Below the pieces are notes generated by a model. That model did no database searches and had not been told where the DNA came from. It saw only the letters and a program-made list of their open reading frames with translations. A stretch of DNA of 64,000 nucleotides from contig NZ_AP025523.1 in the NCBI RefSeq assembly GCF_027923555.1, positions 2,980,484-3,044,483 on the forward strand. Reading direction: 5' to 3'. Below, piece after piece: positions 25,889-35,857 of this stretch (its first letter is position 1; each line of letters starts with the position of its first letter). A program made the position numbers and the translations under genes. Origin of the DNA: Vulcanimicrobium alpinum. GTDB taxonomy: Bacteria; Vulcanimicrobiota; Vulcanimicrobiia; Vulcanimicrobiales; Vulcanimicrobiaceae.

Positions 25889-26062
25889 TCAGCCCGTAAT
25901 CACGGCTGAGAGCCGCTGGTTCTGGTTGTCGCTGATCGCTCCGAGTCCTTCGAGCGAGAGGTACCGCCGCTGCAGCCGCCACTCGACGTTCTGTTCCAAG
26001 AGCAGCGCGCCGACGAGCCGCACGATCGCGGCTTCGTTCGGGAAGATACCAACGACGTCCAC
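25889..26062 (-). pseudogene. IS256-family transposase C-terminal scrap
   Basis: The minus-strand frame reads FPNEAAIVRLVGALLLEQN then EWRLQRRYLSLEGLG and ends in a stop at 25889. This is the characteristic C-terminus of mutator-type (IS256) transposases. Only about 57 residues remain, with no upstream catalytic domain. The fragment joins abruptly to a different gene near 26060. Confidence 0.75.
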
Positions 26063-26211
26063 GCCGGATCGCTCAGCGACGGGTCGAGCGCCGGCGGCTT
26101 CTCGGCGCGGACGGCGGGAAACGACGCCGCCGGCCCGCTCACGGCGAGGGCCGGCGACGCGGCGGCCGCAACCAACATCGCAGCCCAAACGAGGACGGAA
26201 CGCAAGCGCAT
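26060..26211 (-). pseudogene. N-terminus of a secreted CBM9-like protein, cut by the IS256 scrap
   Basis: From ATG 26211 (a second ATG lies at 26229) the frame encodes a clear signal peptide (RSVLVWAAMLVAAAASPALA) and then FPAVRAEKPPALDPSLSDPAW. That text is typical of the start of secreted proteins with a family 9 carbohydrate-binding-like or DUF5916 domain. The match stops exactly where IS256-type sequence begins, so the gene lost its body in an insertion or deletion. Confidence 0.6.
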
Positions 26212-26306
26212 GACGGCGATACGGTGCATGACAACTAATTGTTTCGGAGAGTTATTCTTATTTTCCTAGTTGTCGCGGCTGGCGTCGCTTCTGCCGAGTG
26301 GCCGGA

Positions 26307-27269
26307 CTACTGGACGATGACCGTCCCGATCATGTGCTCCGTGTCGTCGTGGAACAGGCATTGGTACGTGAACGTCCCGACGGTCGTGAATTTCAGCGAG
26401 AAGCTCGCGCCGGAGAAGAGGACGCCGGAGTTTACCAACATCGTCCCGTCGTACACGTTCCCGCCGGTGGGCGGGGCGAACGGGTTGAGAATCGGGAACG
26501 GCGCCCCAACGGGCGCGATCGTAACCGTGTGCGGCGCGTTGTTTGATTGATTCGTCCATGTGACGATGTCGCCGACGTGGACGGTGACCGACGTCACTGC
26601 CAGCGACGGTCCGTCGAGGAATCGCTGCACCGCCACAGGCGACGGCGGACCGACGGTGAGGCCCGGCGTCAGTCCCGCAACGAGATGGGGCCCGCCGGGC
26701 GCATATGGGAACTGGGAAACCGCCGTTGTCCCGAGCGCGAGATCCGCGGCTTGCGCCGCCGACGCGCCGAGTTCAGCGACGGTATTCGACGGCGGGTAGG
26801 GCGTGCCGGAAGGCTGCACGACGATCGTTCCTCGCATCGCAGGTCCGTGCAGCAGGCAGGTGTACGTGTAGGTTCCGGGATTCGTGAACGTCAGACTGTA
26901 CGACTTGCCCAGAAGCAGGAAGCCTGAACTCGTGTACGTCGTCGCGTCGTACGTCGGCCCGCCGAACGGCTGCGCCGACGTCGGATCAGTCGGAGGCGGA
27001 TACGCCGTGCGAGGCCCGAGCAGCGTCACGGTGTGCGGCTCGCCGGACGGAAATGCCCAGTGCACCGTGTCGCCGACATTCACCGTCAGCGAACTCGGAT
27101 AGAAGCGGAAGGACTGCATCGCTTCCATGTTTGACGAGCCGCCTGCCGTGATCGTGAAGACCGGCGAGCCGGTATTGAACGGCGGCGGGCTCACGCTGCC
27201 GCCCTGACAACCCCCCAGCGCCAACGCCGCAACTATCGCGGACGCGTAGAAAACACGCGCTGAGATCAT
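26307..27269 (-). CDS. Lipoprotein with two cupredoxin domains
   Basis: A 320-residue exported protein. The lipobox LALGGC predicts lipidation at Cys 21. Two plastocyanin-like domains follow, at about 30-155 and 205-320. Each carries a type-1 copper pattern: an N-terminal His in GEPHTVTLL or NAPHTVTIA, and the C-terminal Cys-His-Met loop in YTCLLHGPAMRG or YQCLFHDDTEHM. Two complete copper sites in one small lipoprotein suggest a membrane-anchored electron carrier, possibly for a periplasmic oxidase, but no partner gene is next to it. The 113-base upstream region holds an inverted repeat. Confidence 0.85.
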   Translation of the reverse strand: MISARVFYASAIVAALALGGCQGGSVSPPPFNTGSPVFTITAGGSSNMEAMQSFRFYPSSLTVNVGDTVHWAFPSGEPHTVTLLGPRTAYPPPTDPTSAQPFGGPTYDATTYTSSGFLLLGKSYSLTFTNPGTYTYTCLLHGPAMRGTIVVQPSGTPYPPSNTVAELGASAAQAADLALGTTAVSQFPYAPGGPHLVAGLTPGLTVGPPSPVAVQRFLDGPSLAVTSVTVHVGDIVTWTNQSNNAPHTVTIAPVGAPFPILNPFAPPTGGNVYDGTMLVNSGVLFSGASFSLKFTTVGTFTYQCLFHDDTEHMIGTVIVQ

Positions 27270-27301
27270 CGTCCACCTCCGAAGATACCCGGCTCCGCGC
27301 C

Positions 27302-27326
27302 TATCCTGGGCTTAAAACCCCGGATA
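27302..27326. promoter_or_regulatory. Inverted repeat between divergent genes
   Basis: TATCC-T-GGG and CCC-C-GGATA arms flank a CTTAAAA centre, between the divergent cupredoxin lipoprotein gene and the TonB-like gene. It is an operator-like palindrome; the factor is unknown. Confidence 0.4.
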
Positions 27327-27383
27327 GTCAAGTTAACTGGGTGAGCAACCAACCGGACGCGCGAAACGGTTTCGGGTTCCGCG

Positions 27384-28481
27384 ATGCGGCTACAACGGAG
27401 CATGCGTCTCGGCCGAGTTGGAATCGTCATGCTTGCGCTGGCGGCCTTTGCCCCTGTGCCCGCCGGTGCCGAGACCTGGCACTGGCATCACCTCTGGCAC
27501 GTCGTCACGGGGTCGACCGTCGACTCCCAGCTCACCGTGACCGTCGGCGGCGGTCAAGCAGCGTGGTCGTACGTCGCGCTGCTCGAAAAACGGAGCACCG
27601 TCATCTTCTCGTGTCACGCGCCGGCGGCCGACGTCGACAGCGCCTCGGCGTTTCGCGACGGCAACGAGATCTCGCTGGTCGTCGCGCTGAAGGCCGGCCG
27701 CAGCGCGAACTGCGGGACGACGCGACAGCGCGTCAGCGCGATCCCCGGCGACAGCTACGCACAGATGCAGCAGATCGCCGCGGGGATCAATCGCGCCCTG
27801 GCGGCAAATCGACCGCCCGAGAAACCGCAGCCAGCGCCGATCGCGCCGCGTCCCCGATCGCCGTCGCCGAGTGCCGTGCCGCTCGAAAGCGCTTCGCCGC
27901 GTGCAACGCCGCGAACGTCGCCGGTACCGCGCAGCAATCGCAGCGCAGAGCCGGCTCCGTCCGGCGCGCCGGAGGTTGTCCCCGACATCCGCCCGCGGCT
28001 GCTCGTGCGCGGTACGTCGTCGCTCTCGATCGGTCACCGCGGCGTTGCACGCGTGCGCGTGCTGGTCGGCGCCGACGGCACTCCAGAACAAGCGTCAATA
28101 CTTTCGATCACCGACCGCGCGCTCGTGCCGGCAGCGATCGAAACCGCAGTCTCGTCGACCTACGCGCCAGCGAAGAAGAACGGGCGGCCGATCGCCGCAA
28201 CGTACGTCGCGACGTTCACGTTCAACGGCGAAGATCCGGCGCTGCAGTCGATTCCGGTGTGGCGCCGCGTGCCGCTTGCAACGCCCACACCGACGGAAGA
28301 GCCCAGCATCGCGCCGACGCCGGCACCAACCCCGACGCCGACACCGCGACCGACGGCAACACCGACGCCGCGTCCGACCCCGACCCCGACACCGCTGCCG
28401 ACGCGGCGCCCGGGCGCGCCCGCACTCCGCGGCGTCTCCCATCCTGCGAAGCCGACACCGGTACCGACGCGCGCGCCATAA
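27384..28481 (+). CDS. Secreted TonB-C-like protein with Pro-Thr tail
   Basis: A 365-residue protein with a signal peptide ending at PVPAGA near residue 30 and a central region rich in Pro and Ser (145-195). A TonB C-terminal-like domain at about 200-290 reads GVARVRVLVGADGTPEQASI, then AVSSTYAPAKKNGRPIAATY. The final 70 residues are low-complexity TPTPTPRPTATPTPRPT. TonB proteins normally anchor at the N-terminus and end with this domain. Here it is followed by a long Pro/Thr tail and there is no anchoring helix beyond the signal, so a classical energy transducer is unlikely. It may be a periplasmic or surface protein. Confidence 0.65.
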   Translation: MRLQRSMRLGRVGIVMLALAAFAPVPAGAETWHWHHLWHVVTGSTVDSQLTVTVGGGQAAWSYVALLEKRSTVIFSCHAPAADVDSASAFRDGNEISLVVALKAGRSANCGTTRQRVSAIPGDSYAQMQQIAAGINRALAANRPPEKPQPAPIAPRPRSPSPSAVPLESASPRATPRTSPVPRSNRSAEPAPSGAPEVVPDIRPRLLVRGTSSLSIGHRGVARVRVLVGADGTPEQASILSITDRALVPAAIETAVSSTYAPAKKNGRPIAATYVATFTFNGEDPALQSIPVWRRVPLATPTPTEEPSIAPTPAPTPTPTPRPTATPTPRPTPTPTPLPTRRPGAPALRGVSHPAKPTPVPTRAP

Positions 28482-28487
28482 ATCGCA

Positions 28488-29131
28488 TGGCGCGCGATGA
28501 GAAAGCGGGACACAGAAAGATGTTGGAGCTCGCGGCGGGAGGCGGAACGCTCGCCACCGAGCTCGCGCGGTGCGCCGCGTTCGGTGATCGCAACAGACAT
28601 TTCGCCGCGCATGGTAACGCATATCGAGTCGGCGGCGAAGCGTGCCGGATCCGCGAACATTCGTGCCGTTGCGATGGATGCCGAGTTTCTCGACGTGGCC
28701 GACTCCTCGATCGATGCCGCGTACTGCATGTTCGGAGTGATGTTGTTTGCGGATCGCACGCGCGCATTCCGCGAAGTGCACCGCGTCCTCAGACCCGGCG
28801 GACGTTTCGTCACCACGACGTGGCACGAAACGTCGCGCCTGCTGGCGCCCGTGCGCGCGGCGGTGCACGCGATCAGGCCGGGTTCGCCCCCGGATGCGGC
28901 GCTCTCGGCTCCCCCGGTACTCGGTACGCCGGACGCGTTACGGCAAGAACTCGAGACGGCGGGTTTGCGCGACATCGAGGTGCACGAGCTCGAGCGAACG
29001 CTGGAGTTCTCCTCACATGATGTCTATTTGGATGACTTCCCCCGCGCAAATCCGATGGGAATCATGATGCAGCGGATGCTGCTGCCGCCTGTCCGCGCCG
29101 CGATGCGAGAACGGACTGACGTTGCCCCGGA
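28488..29131 (+). pseudogene. SAM methyltransferase, frameshifted and cut by IS3 element
   Basis: Motif I (KMLELAAGGGTLATELAR) is read from ATG 28488 in one frame. The rest (SVIATDISPRMVTHIESAA, then VHRVLRPGGRFVTTTW) is in another, so one base was gained or lost around 28565-28575. The protein lacks the usual residues before motif I. Its 3' end stops at the edge of the IS3 element near 29132, with the C-terminal text [14 protein letters not shown] running into the terminal repeat. Confidence 0.75.
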
Positions 29132-29133
29132 TG

Positions 29134-29952
29134 TCAGGCCGCGGATAACCGTGAGTTTGGGGTAGTGCGATGATGCTCGATGAACTCGGCCGGCGTCAAG
29201 CCGCCGAGCGCGGTGTGGGGTCGGCGATGGTTGTAATCGACACGCCATGCTTCGATCGCGGTGCGAGCGTGGAAGAGCGTGGGAAAGGCGTGCTCGTTGA
29301 GTAACTCGTCTCGGAAACGTCCGTTAAAGCTCTCGACGCTGCCGTTCTGAGTCGGCTTGCCGGGTTCGATAAAGTGCAGCTCAACGTTGACCCGCGCGGC
29401 CCAGCCGAGCATCGCGTTGCTCGTGAACTCGGTTCCGTTGTCGAACTTGAGCGTCGGCGGTAGACCGCGCTCTTGCGCGAGACGTGAGAGCACGCGCACG
29501 ACACGCTCGCCGGTGAGCGAGAAGTCGACTTCGATGCCGATCGACTCTCGGGTGAAGTCGTCGATAATCGTCAGCGAGCGAAACTTTCGCCCGTTGCTAA
29601 GCGCGTCGTGTACGAAGTCGAGCGACCAGCGTTCGTTCGGCCGCGTGACCGGCGGCACGACGTTGCCACGGACGTATCGTACGCCACGCTTACGTCGACT
29701 GCGCAGCTGTAGACCAGCGTTGCGATAGATCCGATGAACTCGCTTGTGGTTCACGACGAAGCCTTCGCGGCGCAGCATGATCGTGAGCCGGCGGTAGCCG
29801 AACCGACGGCGTTCTGCGGCGAGCGCCTTGAGCCGCTCGAGCAACGCCGGATCGTCCGTCCGCCGCACGCGATACTGCGCGACGGATCGCGGACAACGCG
29901 CGATGCGGCATGCGGCGCGTTGGCTCACACCGAGGTCTTGCAGGGCCCTCAC
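29134..29952 (-). CDS. IS3-family transposase orfB (DDE integrase)
   Basis: A 272-residue DDE transposase. An N-terminal HTH-like region ([20 protein letters not shown]) is followed by HRRPHT-type core motifs: [13 protein letters not shown] (first Asp), [12 protein letters not shown] (second Asp) and [17 protein letters not shown] (Glu), ending [19 protein letters not shown]. The frame is complete. Natural continuation from orfA requires joining ELIAK to [15 protein letters not shown] across an A5 run near 29980. That is +1 (or -2) relative to orfA, not the -1 shift typical of IS3, so a one-base change in the A run may have altered production of the fusion. Confidence 0.88.
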   Translation of the reverse strand: MRALQDLGVSQRAACRIARCPRSVAQYRVRRTDDPALLERLKALAAERRRFGYRRLTIMLRREGFVVNHKRVHRIYRNAGLQLRSRRKRGVRYVRGNVVPPVTRPNERWSLDFVHDALSNGRKFRSLTIIDDFTRESIGIEVDFSLTGERVVRVLSRLAQERGLPPTLKFDNGTEFTSNAMLGWAARVNVELHFIEPGKPTQNGSVESFNGRFRDELLNEHAFPTLFHARTAIEAWRVDYNHRRPHTALGGLTPAEFIEHHRTTPNSRLSAA

Positions 29953-30241
29953 CGCGGCTTTTCGCTGCGAGGGCCCCAGGAGTTTTTGCGATTAGCTCTT
30001 TCATCGCGTCGTTCTCGAGCGAAAGGTTCGCGATGATGCGCTTCATGCGCCCGTTCTCGTCTTCGAGCACGCGACCGCGGGCGATCTCGCTGCTCTGCAT
30101 GCCGCCGTACCGGGATTTCCAGGCGGAGATGGTGTTCGGATGAACGCCGTGTCGACGGCCGAGCTCGATGAACGAGGCGCCGGCGTCGTGTTCTCGGAGG
30201 ATCGAGACGATCTGCGTCTCGGTGAAGCGGGACTTCCGCAT
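29690..30241 (-). CDS. IS3-family orfA (HTH protein)
   Basis: The first about 87 residues ([20 protein letters not shown], then [18 protein letters not shown], then a leucine-rich coiled segment to MKELIAK) are a standard IS3 orfA helix-turn-helix protein. After the A5 run the frame continues without family resemblance to 29690, antisense-like to nothing known. The extended tail is probably an artefact of a one-base change in that run. The start is ATG at 30241. Confidence 0.75.
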   Translation of the reverse strand: MRKSRFTETQIVSILREHDAGASFIELGRRHGVHPNTISAWKSRYGGMQSSEIARGRVLEDENGRMKRIIANLSLENDAMKELIAKTPGALAAKSRGEGPARPRCEPTRRMPHRALSAIRRAVSRAADGRSGVARAAQGARRRTPSVRLPPAHDHAAPRRLRREPQASSSDLSQRWSTAAQST

Positions 30242-30304
30242 GCGGGCTTCCTTTCGGCCCATCGGCCGGGGAAACCCACGGTATCAACTGACCCGGATCA
30301 CCGG

Positions 30305-30449
30305 GGCAACGTCACACGGCGTGCCGTTGGAGGTCGTCTCGAAACGGCTGGGACACGCGACGATCGGCATTACTGCCGAGCGGTATTTGCACGTGTACCG
30401 GGAGCGGGATGCGGAAGCCGCGGAAGTGTTCGAACAGCTCGCCAGCTAA
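30305..30449 (+). pseudogene. Tyrosine recombinase (integrase) C-terminal stub
   Basis: The plus-strand frame reads GVPLEVVSKRLGHATIGITA then ERYLHVYRERDAEAAEVFEQ and stops at 30449. LGHATIGITAERYLHV is the box II region with the conserved HxxR-like His and catalytic Tyr of phage-type integrases. Everything upstream is removed by the IS3 element. It points at, and lies about 90 bases from, the 3' end of tRNA-Glu, the normal position for an integrase that used that tRNA as attachment site. Confidence 0.8.
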
Positions 30450-30468
30450 GGCGTCTCGTTAGAGTCTG

Positions 30469-30507
30469 TTAGACGATTGTTAGACGGGCGGCCCAACAAT
30501 CGTCTAA
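30469..30507. repeat. Perfect 13-bp inverted repeat between integrase stub and tRNA-Glu
   Basis: TTAGACGATTGTT at 30469-30481 and its exact inverse at 30495-30507 flank a GC-rich 13-base loop. GTTAGA-type motifs are repeated three times in the left side. It may be the integrase gene terminator or an arm-type recombinase site. Confidence 0.7.
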
Positions 30508-30542
30508 ATCAGCGGAATCCCTCGTAAATCAAGGGTTTCAAG

Positions 30543-30617
30543 TGGTAGCGCCAACGGGAATCGAACCCGTCTCTCCGCCTTGAAAGGGCAGCGTCCTAAC
30601 CGATAGACTATGGCGCC
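30543..30617 (-). tRNA. tRNA-Glu (anticodon TTC)
   Basis: Minus-strand cloverleaf starting GGCGCCA, with anticodon loop CTTTCAA (TTC), T-arm GGGTTCGATTCCC and an encoded 3' CCA at 30545-30543. The integrase stub lies just past its 3' end. Confidence 0.92.
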
Positions 30618-30684
30618 GAGACCGCCGGGGTTTGGGCGCCGGGGGGCGCCGTCCCTTTGACGCTGGGCGACTCGCGAAGGTTGC

Positions 30685-31401
30685 TCAGCGCGAGCGGCGT
30701 TCGGCGATGAGGCCCTGGCGGATCGCGGCGACGACCGCCTGGCGGCGGCCGCTGACGCCGAGTTTGCGGCAGATGCTGCGGATGTGCACGTCGACGGTCT
30801 GGGAACTGCGGCCGAGTTCGGCGGCGATCTCCTTGCTGGTCGCGCCGCCGGCGGCGAGCAGCAGCACGCGTTTCTCCGCTTTGCTCAGCAGCGCCACTTT
30901 GCCGCGCTCGGGAGCGCGCTCCGGGAGCGCGCGGATCACGCGCACGAGCGACGCGCGTCCGGCATCATCGAGCGCGCGCAGCGGCTGTTCGAGGTCGACG
31001 GCGCCGTCGGCGTGCCCGCCGTACCGTTCGCGAAAGGACTGCGTCGCATCGGCGAGCGCGTTGGCTGCTTCGTCGCCCCGGTGCGCTTCGCCGCGCAGGC
31101 CGGCGATCGCGCTGCGCGCGCGCGCATCGTGGCCTAGTACGATCGTTGCCAGCGCGAGATACGCGCGCGTCGTGAGCGCATCGGCGCCGTGCGGGTGCGC
31201 GCGCAGGAGCGCGCGGCTCCGCTGCATCGCCTTCGCGCTCTCGCCGCGCTTTCCGATCGCTGCCGCGAAGAGGCCGGCCTGCGCCCACGACACCGCACCG
31301 CCGGGTTCCGCTGTCGCTTCGGCGGCACGGGCGGCAGCCCGCAGCGCGTCGTCGAAGCGCCCGGCCGCCGCGAGATCTTCCGCTTCTTGGGGTTCCGCCA
31401 T
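30685..31401 (-). CDS. LuxR-family regulator with helical N-terminal domain
   Basis: A 238-residue protein. The first about 165 residues are alanine-rich helical repeats (TPR-like); the last 65 are a GerE/LuxR helix-turn-helix with LSKAEKRVLLLAAGGATSKE then RSSQTVDVHIRSICRKLGV. There is no receiver or autoinducer domain, so activation probably goes through the helical part. It sits between two tRNA genes on the same strand, and no target is evident. Confidence 0.8.
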   Translation of the reverse strand: MAEPQEAEDLAAAGRFDDALRAAARAAEATAEPGGAVSWAQAGLFAAAIGKRGESAKAMQRSRALLRAHPHGADALTTRAYLALATIVLGHDARARSAIAGLRGEAHRGDEAANALADATQSFRERYGGHADGAVDLEQPLRALDDAGRASLVRVIRALPERAPERGKVALLSKAEKRVLLLAAGGATSKEIAAELGRSSQTVDVHIRSICRKLGVSGRRQAVVAAIRQGLIAERRSR

Positions 31402-31428
31402 TCCTCCAACGCGTGCGACGGGGGAGAG

Positions 31429-31500
31429 TAGGCCCGGCTGGATTCGAACCAGCGCGCTACCAGTTATGAGCCGGCTGCTCTACCGCTGAGCTACGGGCCC
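31429..31500 (-). tRNA. tRNA with CAT anticodon (Met or Ile2)
   Basis: Minus-strand cloverleaf: GGGCCCG acceptor, D-arm GTAGCTCAGCGGTAGAGC, anticodon loop CTCATAA and T-arm GGTTCGAATCC. The acceptor closes with a G-T pair. It is not the initiator type. Elongator Met and lysidine-modified Ile2 cannot be told apart here. CCA is not encoded. Confidence 0.88.
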
Positions 31501-31547
31501 GTCGCTCGGGCGGCCTTCGACGGATGCGCGCCGATGATCTTCCCGTG

Positions 31548-33341
<1,794 letters not shown>

Positions 33342-33347
33342 CTATAC

Positions 33348-34154
33348 GTGCCAATCGAAAGCGAACCTCTCCTGAACGTCGAGCGCGTCCGCGGCGCGCT
33401 CGCGGGCACGTCGTTCGCCGACGTGCGCTACGTGCGCGAGACCGGGAGCACGAACGACGACGCGGCGGCCCTGCTCGGCGATCCCGCCGCAGCGGGACGC
33501 ACGCTCGTCGCGGAGTTCCAAACGGCCGGCAAAGGACGCAAGGCCGGACGCGCGTGGATCGCGCCGGCGGGGAGCGCGCTGCTGTTCACGGCCGTGCTGC
33601 CGCAGGCGGTGCCGGCCTCGGCGCTGTGGGCCGTTCCGTTCTGGACGGCGCTGGCAGTCGCCGACGGCGTCGAGGAAGGGAGCGGGGTGCGGCTGGACCT
33701 GCGCTGGCCCAACGACTGCGATCTGCGCGGACGGAAGGTCGCCGGGATCCTCTGCGTCTCGCGGATCGTCGGCGCGACCGCGTGGGTCGGCTGCGGCGTG
33801 GGGATCAACCTTCGCCGTCCGGACGACCCCGCGGTCGCCGCGATCGAACCGGCGCCCGCGTATCTCTCCGACGCCGCGCCCGACGTGGAACGCGAAACCG
33901 TGCTCGCCGCGATCCTCGGCGCGATGGACGGACTCCTCGACGTGCTCGAACGGCCCGACGACGCGGCGGGCGCGTGGGAGGAACGCGCGGCGCTGCGCGG
34001 GACGCGCTACCGGCTGCGGCTCGACGCCGACGGCAGCGAGATCGACGGCGCGGCGCAGTCGCTCGACCGCGAAGGCGGGCTTGTCGTCGCGACGGCGCAC
34101 GGAATACGTACCGTGCACCTCGGCGACGCGCGGGTCATCCCTCCGTCACCCTGA
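33348..34154 (+). CDS. birA: Biotin-[acetyl-CoA-carboxylase] ligase (short form)
   Basis: A 268-residue biotin protein ligase without the N-terminal DNA-binding domain, so it attaches biotin to carrier proteins but should not repress biotin genes. Motifs are ETGSTNDDAAALL, the biotinoyl-AMP loop FQTAGKGRKAGRAW (usually GRGRxGR), LRWPNDCDLRGRKVAGIL near residue 120 and VGCGVGINLRR. A C-terminal SH3-like domain ends the protein. The GTG at 33348 is used. The last codons lie in a variant copy of the palindromic repeat. Confidence 0.92.
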   Translation: MPIESEPLLNVERVRGALAGTSFADVRYVRETGSTNDDAAALLGDPAAAGRTLVAEFQTAGKGRKAGRAWIAPAGSALLFTAVLPQAVPASALWAVPFWTALAVADGVEEGSGVRLDLRWPNDCDLRGRKVAGILCVSRIVGATAWVGCGVGINLRRPDDPAVAAIEPAPAYLSDAAPDVERETVLAAILGAMDGLLDVLERPDDAAGAWEERAALRGTRYRLRLDADGSEIDGAAQSLDREGGLVVATAHGIRTVHLGDARVIPPSP

Positions 34155-34242
34155 GCATGTCGAAGGGCGGAGAGGGACGTGCACGCAGGGCGCGGCTCGC
34201 ATCGGCGTGATCGCGGCTGCCCTTCGACAAGCTCAGGGTGAC
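34145..34242. repeat. Palindromic repeat, locus 3 (variant arms)
   Basis: Inverted arms at 34145-34166 and 34219-34242 use GTCACCCTGAG instead of GTCACGCTGAG, a compensated variant, since both arms carry the change. The locus lies between convergent birA and the small minus-strand gene and includes the birA stop codon. Confidence 0.8.
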
Positions 34243-34270
34243 GAGGGGGCTCGACCCGCTCAGGGGGGCG

Positions 34271-34486
34271 TTATTTTACGACGCCGCCGAGGGCGACGTT
34301 GGCGGCGGTGAGGGCGGTGAGCGCCTTCGACTCGAGGGAGCCTTCGATGCTCAGCGCGAGGTTGGCGGACGCGGCGACCGTCGCCGGTTTGGGGATCATC
34401 TTCGCGGAGACGCCGTGATCCTTGAGCGCCTTCGTGGCGATCATCGTGTCGGCGTTCGACGCGAAGAACAGAACGACGTCAGGCAT
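34271..34486 (-). CDS. DUF3343-like small protein (putative Se/S-carrier type)
   Basis: A 71-residue protein beginning MPDVVLFFASNADTMIATKA, with GVSAKMIPKPATVAASANLA in the middle. The layout (N-terminal strand, helix, then an Ile-Pro-x-Pro motif before a Ser/Gly turn) matches DUF3343, whose better-known members are putative Se/S carrier proteins. The usual Cys in the turn is replaced here by Asn, so that chemistry is doubtful. It is translated right after the sensor gene (three-base gap), suggesting a link to the chemoreceptor pair. Confidence 0.55.
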   Translation of the reverse strand: MPDVVLFFASNADTMIATKALKDHGVSAKMIPKPATVAASANLALSIEGSLESKALTALTAANVALGGVVK

Positions 34487-34489
34487 CGA

Positions 34490-35857
34490 TCACTTCGCGC
34501 CGGTCACCAACTCGTCGAGTCCCGCCGCGACTTCGTTGAGTTCGCCGACGCGCGCGACGGCCTGCTTGGTGCGTGACGCCATCTCGGTCGCGAGCGTGTC
34601 GATGACGACGATGTCGCTGAGGATCTCGGCGTTGAGCGCCGAGGCGGCGAGGATCGCCTCGGACGCCGCCGGCTGCGTCGCAACCGCGTGGCCGTTCCCC
34701 GACGCGCCGTTGCTGCTCGGCGCGTGCGCACCGGTCGCCGCCCGCATGAGCAGATCGCCTTGCCGCTCCACCGCTTCGCGCGTCTGCGCGATGTGATCGC
34801 CCGAAACTTCGCTGCCGACGATGACGACCGAGAGCTCCTTGGCCGACGCGCGCACCTGACGGCTGCGCGCCCCGATCTGGCGACAGACGCGCTCGACGAC
34901 CGGCAGCGCGATCAGCGCCGCGATCGCGATCCCGACCAGTCCCCACAGCAGGAGCGATCCGAGCGTGTGCCGCTGCACCTCCGCGAACGCCGAGAGCGGG
35001 ACGCCGAACCAGCGCTGCGCGATGACGTCGTTCTGATCGTTGAGCACCGGCTCGACGCGCACGAGATAGTCGAGGCCGCCTTCGTTGTCGACGCCTTCGT
35101 ACGGCCGCTTCACGACCGCGATCGCCGGCGGTGTCATCTCGTCGACCAGGCGCGTGCCGTCCTGGCGCGAGATCGAACTGGAGATCACTTCGTTCCCGAA
35201 CAGGATCGCGGCTTTCCCGCCCAGCGCGTGCGCCGCTTGATCGACGACGTCGTAGTAGTGGTTCATCAGCAGCCCGCCGTACACGGCGCCGATCGTGCGC
35301 TCGTTCTGATCGGAGACCGGCGCCGCGGCGATCAGGCCGAGCCCGTCCACGACCCCTTCGCGCCCCGACGTCGTCGCTTCGATCTGCGGCACGAGCTGTT
35401 CGGGTTCGAGTTCGTCGTGCGGGACGCGCGCCGCCGTTGTGACGGTCTCGCCGCTGAGCGCGCGGGCGACGTACGGCGATCGCAGCAGCGCGCCGGGCGG
35501 CCCGGCGTTGGCGCGCGCGAGCACCCGGCCCTTCACGTCGACGACGGTGAGGAACGAGAGTCCGCCCTGCCGCTCGATCCCGCTGAGCGCGTCTTCGAGC
35601 GCCTTCCCGTTGTGCGCGACGAGCGCACGGCGCACCGACTCGTTGATCGCCGACTGCGTGACGAGAAGCTGGACCTGGTCTTTCTTCGTGTCCCAGTAGC
35701 CGGCGAATCCGGTCGAAGCGCTCGTCACCTGCTGCGCGGCGAGCTTGTTCAAGTCGGTCGCCATCGTCTGCCGCGCGGCGACCGCGCTGATCGCGCCAGA
35801 GATCACGATGGCGACGAGCATCGTCCCCACCATCTTGGTGCGCAGGCCGATCTTCAT
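34490..35857 (-). CDS. Membrane sensor with periplasmic CACHE-type domain, no signalling domain
   Basis: A 455-residue protein. Membrane segment 1 is at about 8-28, a large extracytoplasmic region at 30-300 has CACHE-type text ([20 protein letters not shown], then [20 protein letters not shown]), and membrane segment 2 is at about 310-330. The remaining cytoplasmic part is short and helical ([20 protein letters not shown] to the end). There is no methyl-accepting or kinase domain. Its ATG overlaps the stop of the upstream chemotaxis transducer, which lacks a periplasmic domain, so the two products may work as a split receptor. Confidence 0.8.
   Translation of the reverse strand: MKIGLRTKMVGTMLVAIVISGAISAVAARQTMATDLNKLAAQQVTSASTGFAGYWDTKKDQVQLLVTQSAINESVRRALVAHNGKALEDALSGIERQGGLSFLTVVDVKGRVLARANAGPPGALLRSPYVARALSGETVTTAARVPHDELEPEQLVPQIEATTSGREGVVDGLGLIAAAPVSDQNERTIGAVYGGLLMNHYYDVVDQAAHALGGKAAILFGNEVISSSISRQDGTRLVDEMTPPAIAVVKRPYEGVDNEGGLDYLVRVEPVLNDQNDVIAQRWFGVPLSAFAEVQRHTLGSLLLWGLVGIAIAALIALPVVERVCRQIGARSRQVRASAKELSVVIVGSEVSGDHIAQTREAVERQGDLLMRAATGAHAPSSNGASGNGHAVATQPAASEAILAASALNAEILSDIVVIDTLATEMASRTKQAVARVGELNEVAAGLDELVTGAK

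Larger units (their letters stand above)
29132..30294 (-). mobile_element. IS3-family insertion sequence, copy 1
   Basis: About 1.16 kb carrying overlapping orfA and orfB on the minus strand. The ends look related: the left end has TGTCAG then GATAACCGTGAGTTT, and the right end in reverse has GGTCAG then GATACCGTGGGTTT. The left terminus is degenerate, so the exact borders may be off by a few bases. It separates a methyltransferase remnant from an integrase remnant, so it has cut into a former mobile-island region. Confidence 0.8.

Noticed and set aside
28290-28420. Short regular repeats that could suggest a CRISPR-like or tandem array
   Set aside because: The periodicity is in codons for Thr-Pro and Arg-Pro within one open reading frame; there are no spacers or constant repeats.
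34145-34242. Palindromic arms as a CRISPR or transposon terminal repeat
   Set aside because: Arm spacing differs from locus to locus, the enclosed sequences are unrelated and code for nothing, and no transposase is associated except the IS110 that inserted into one copy.
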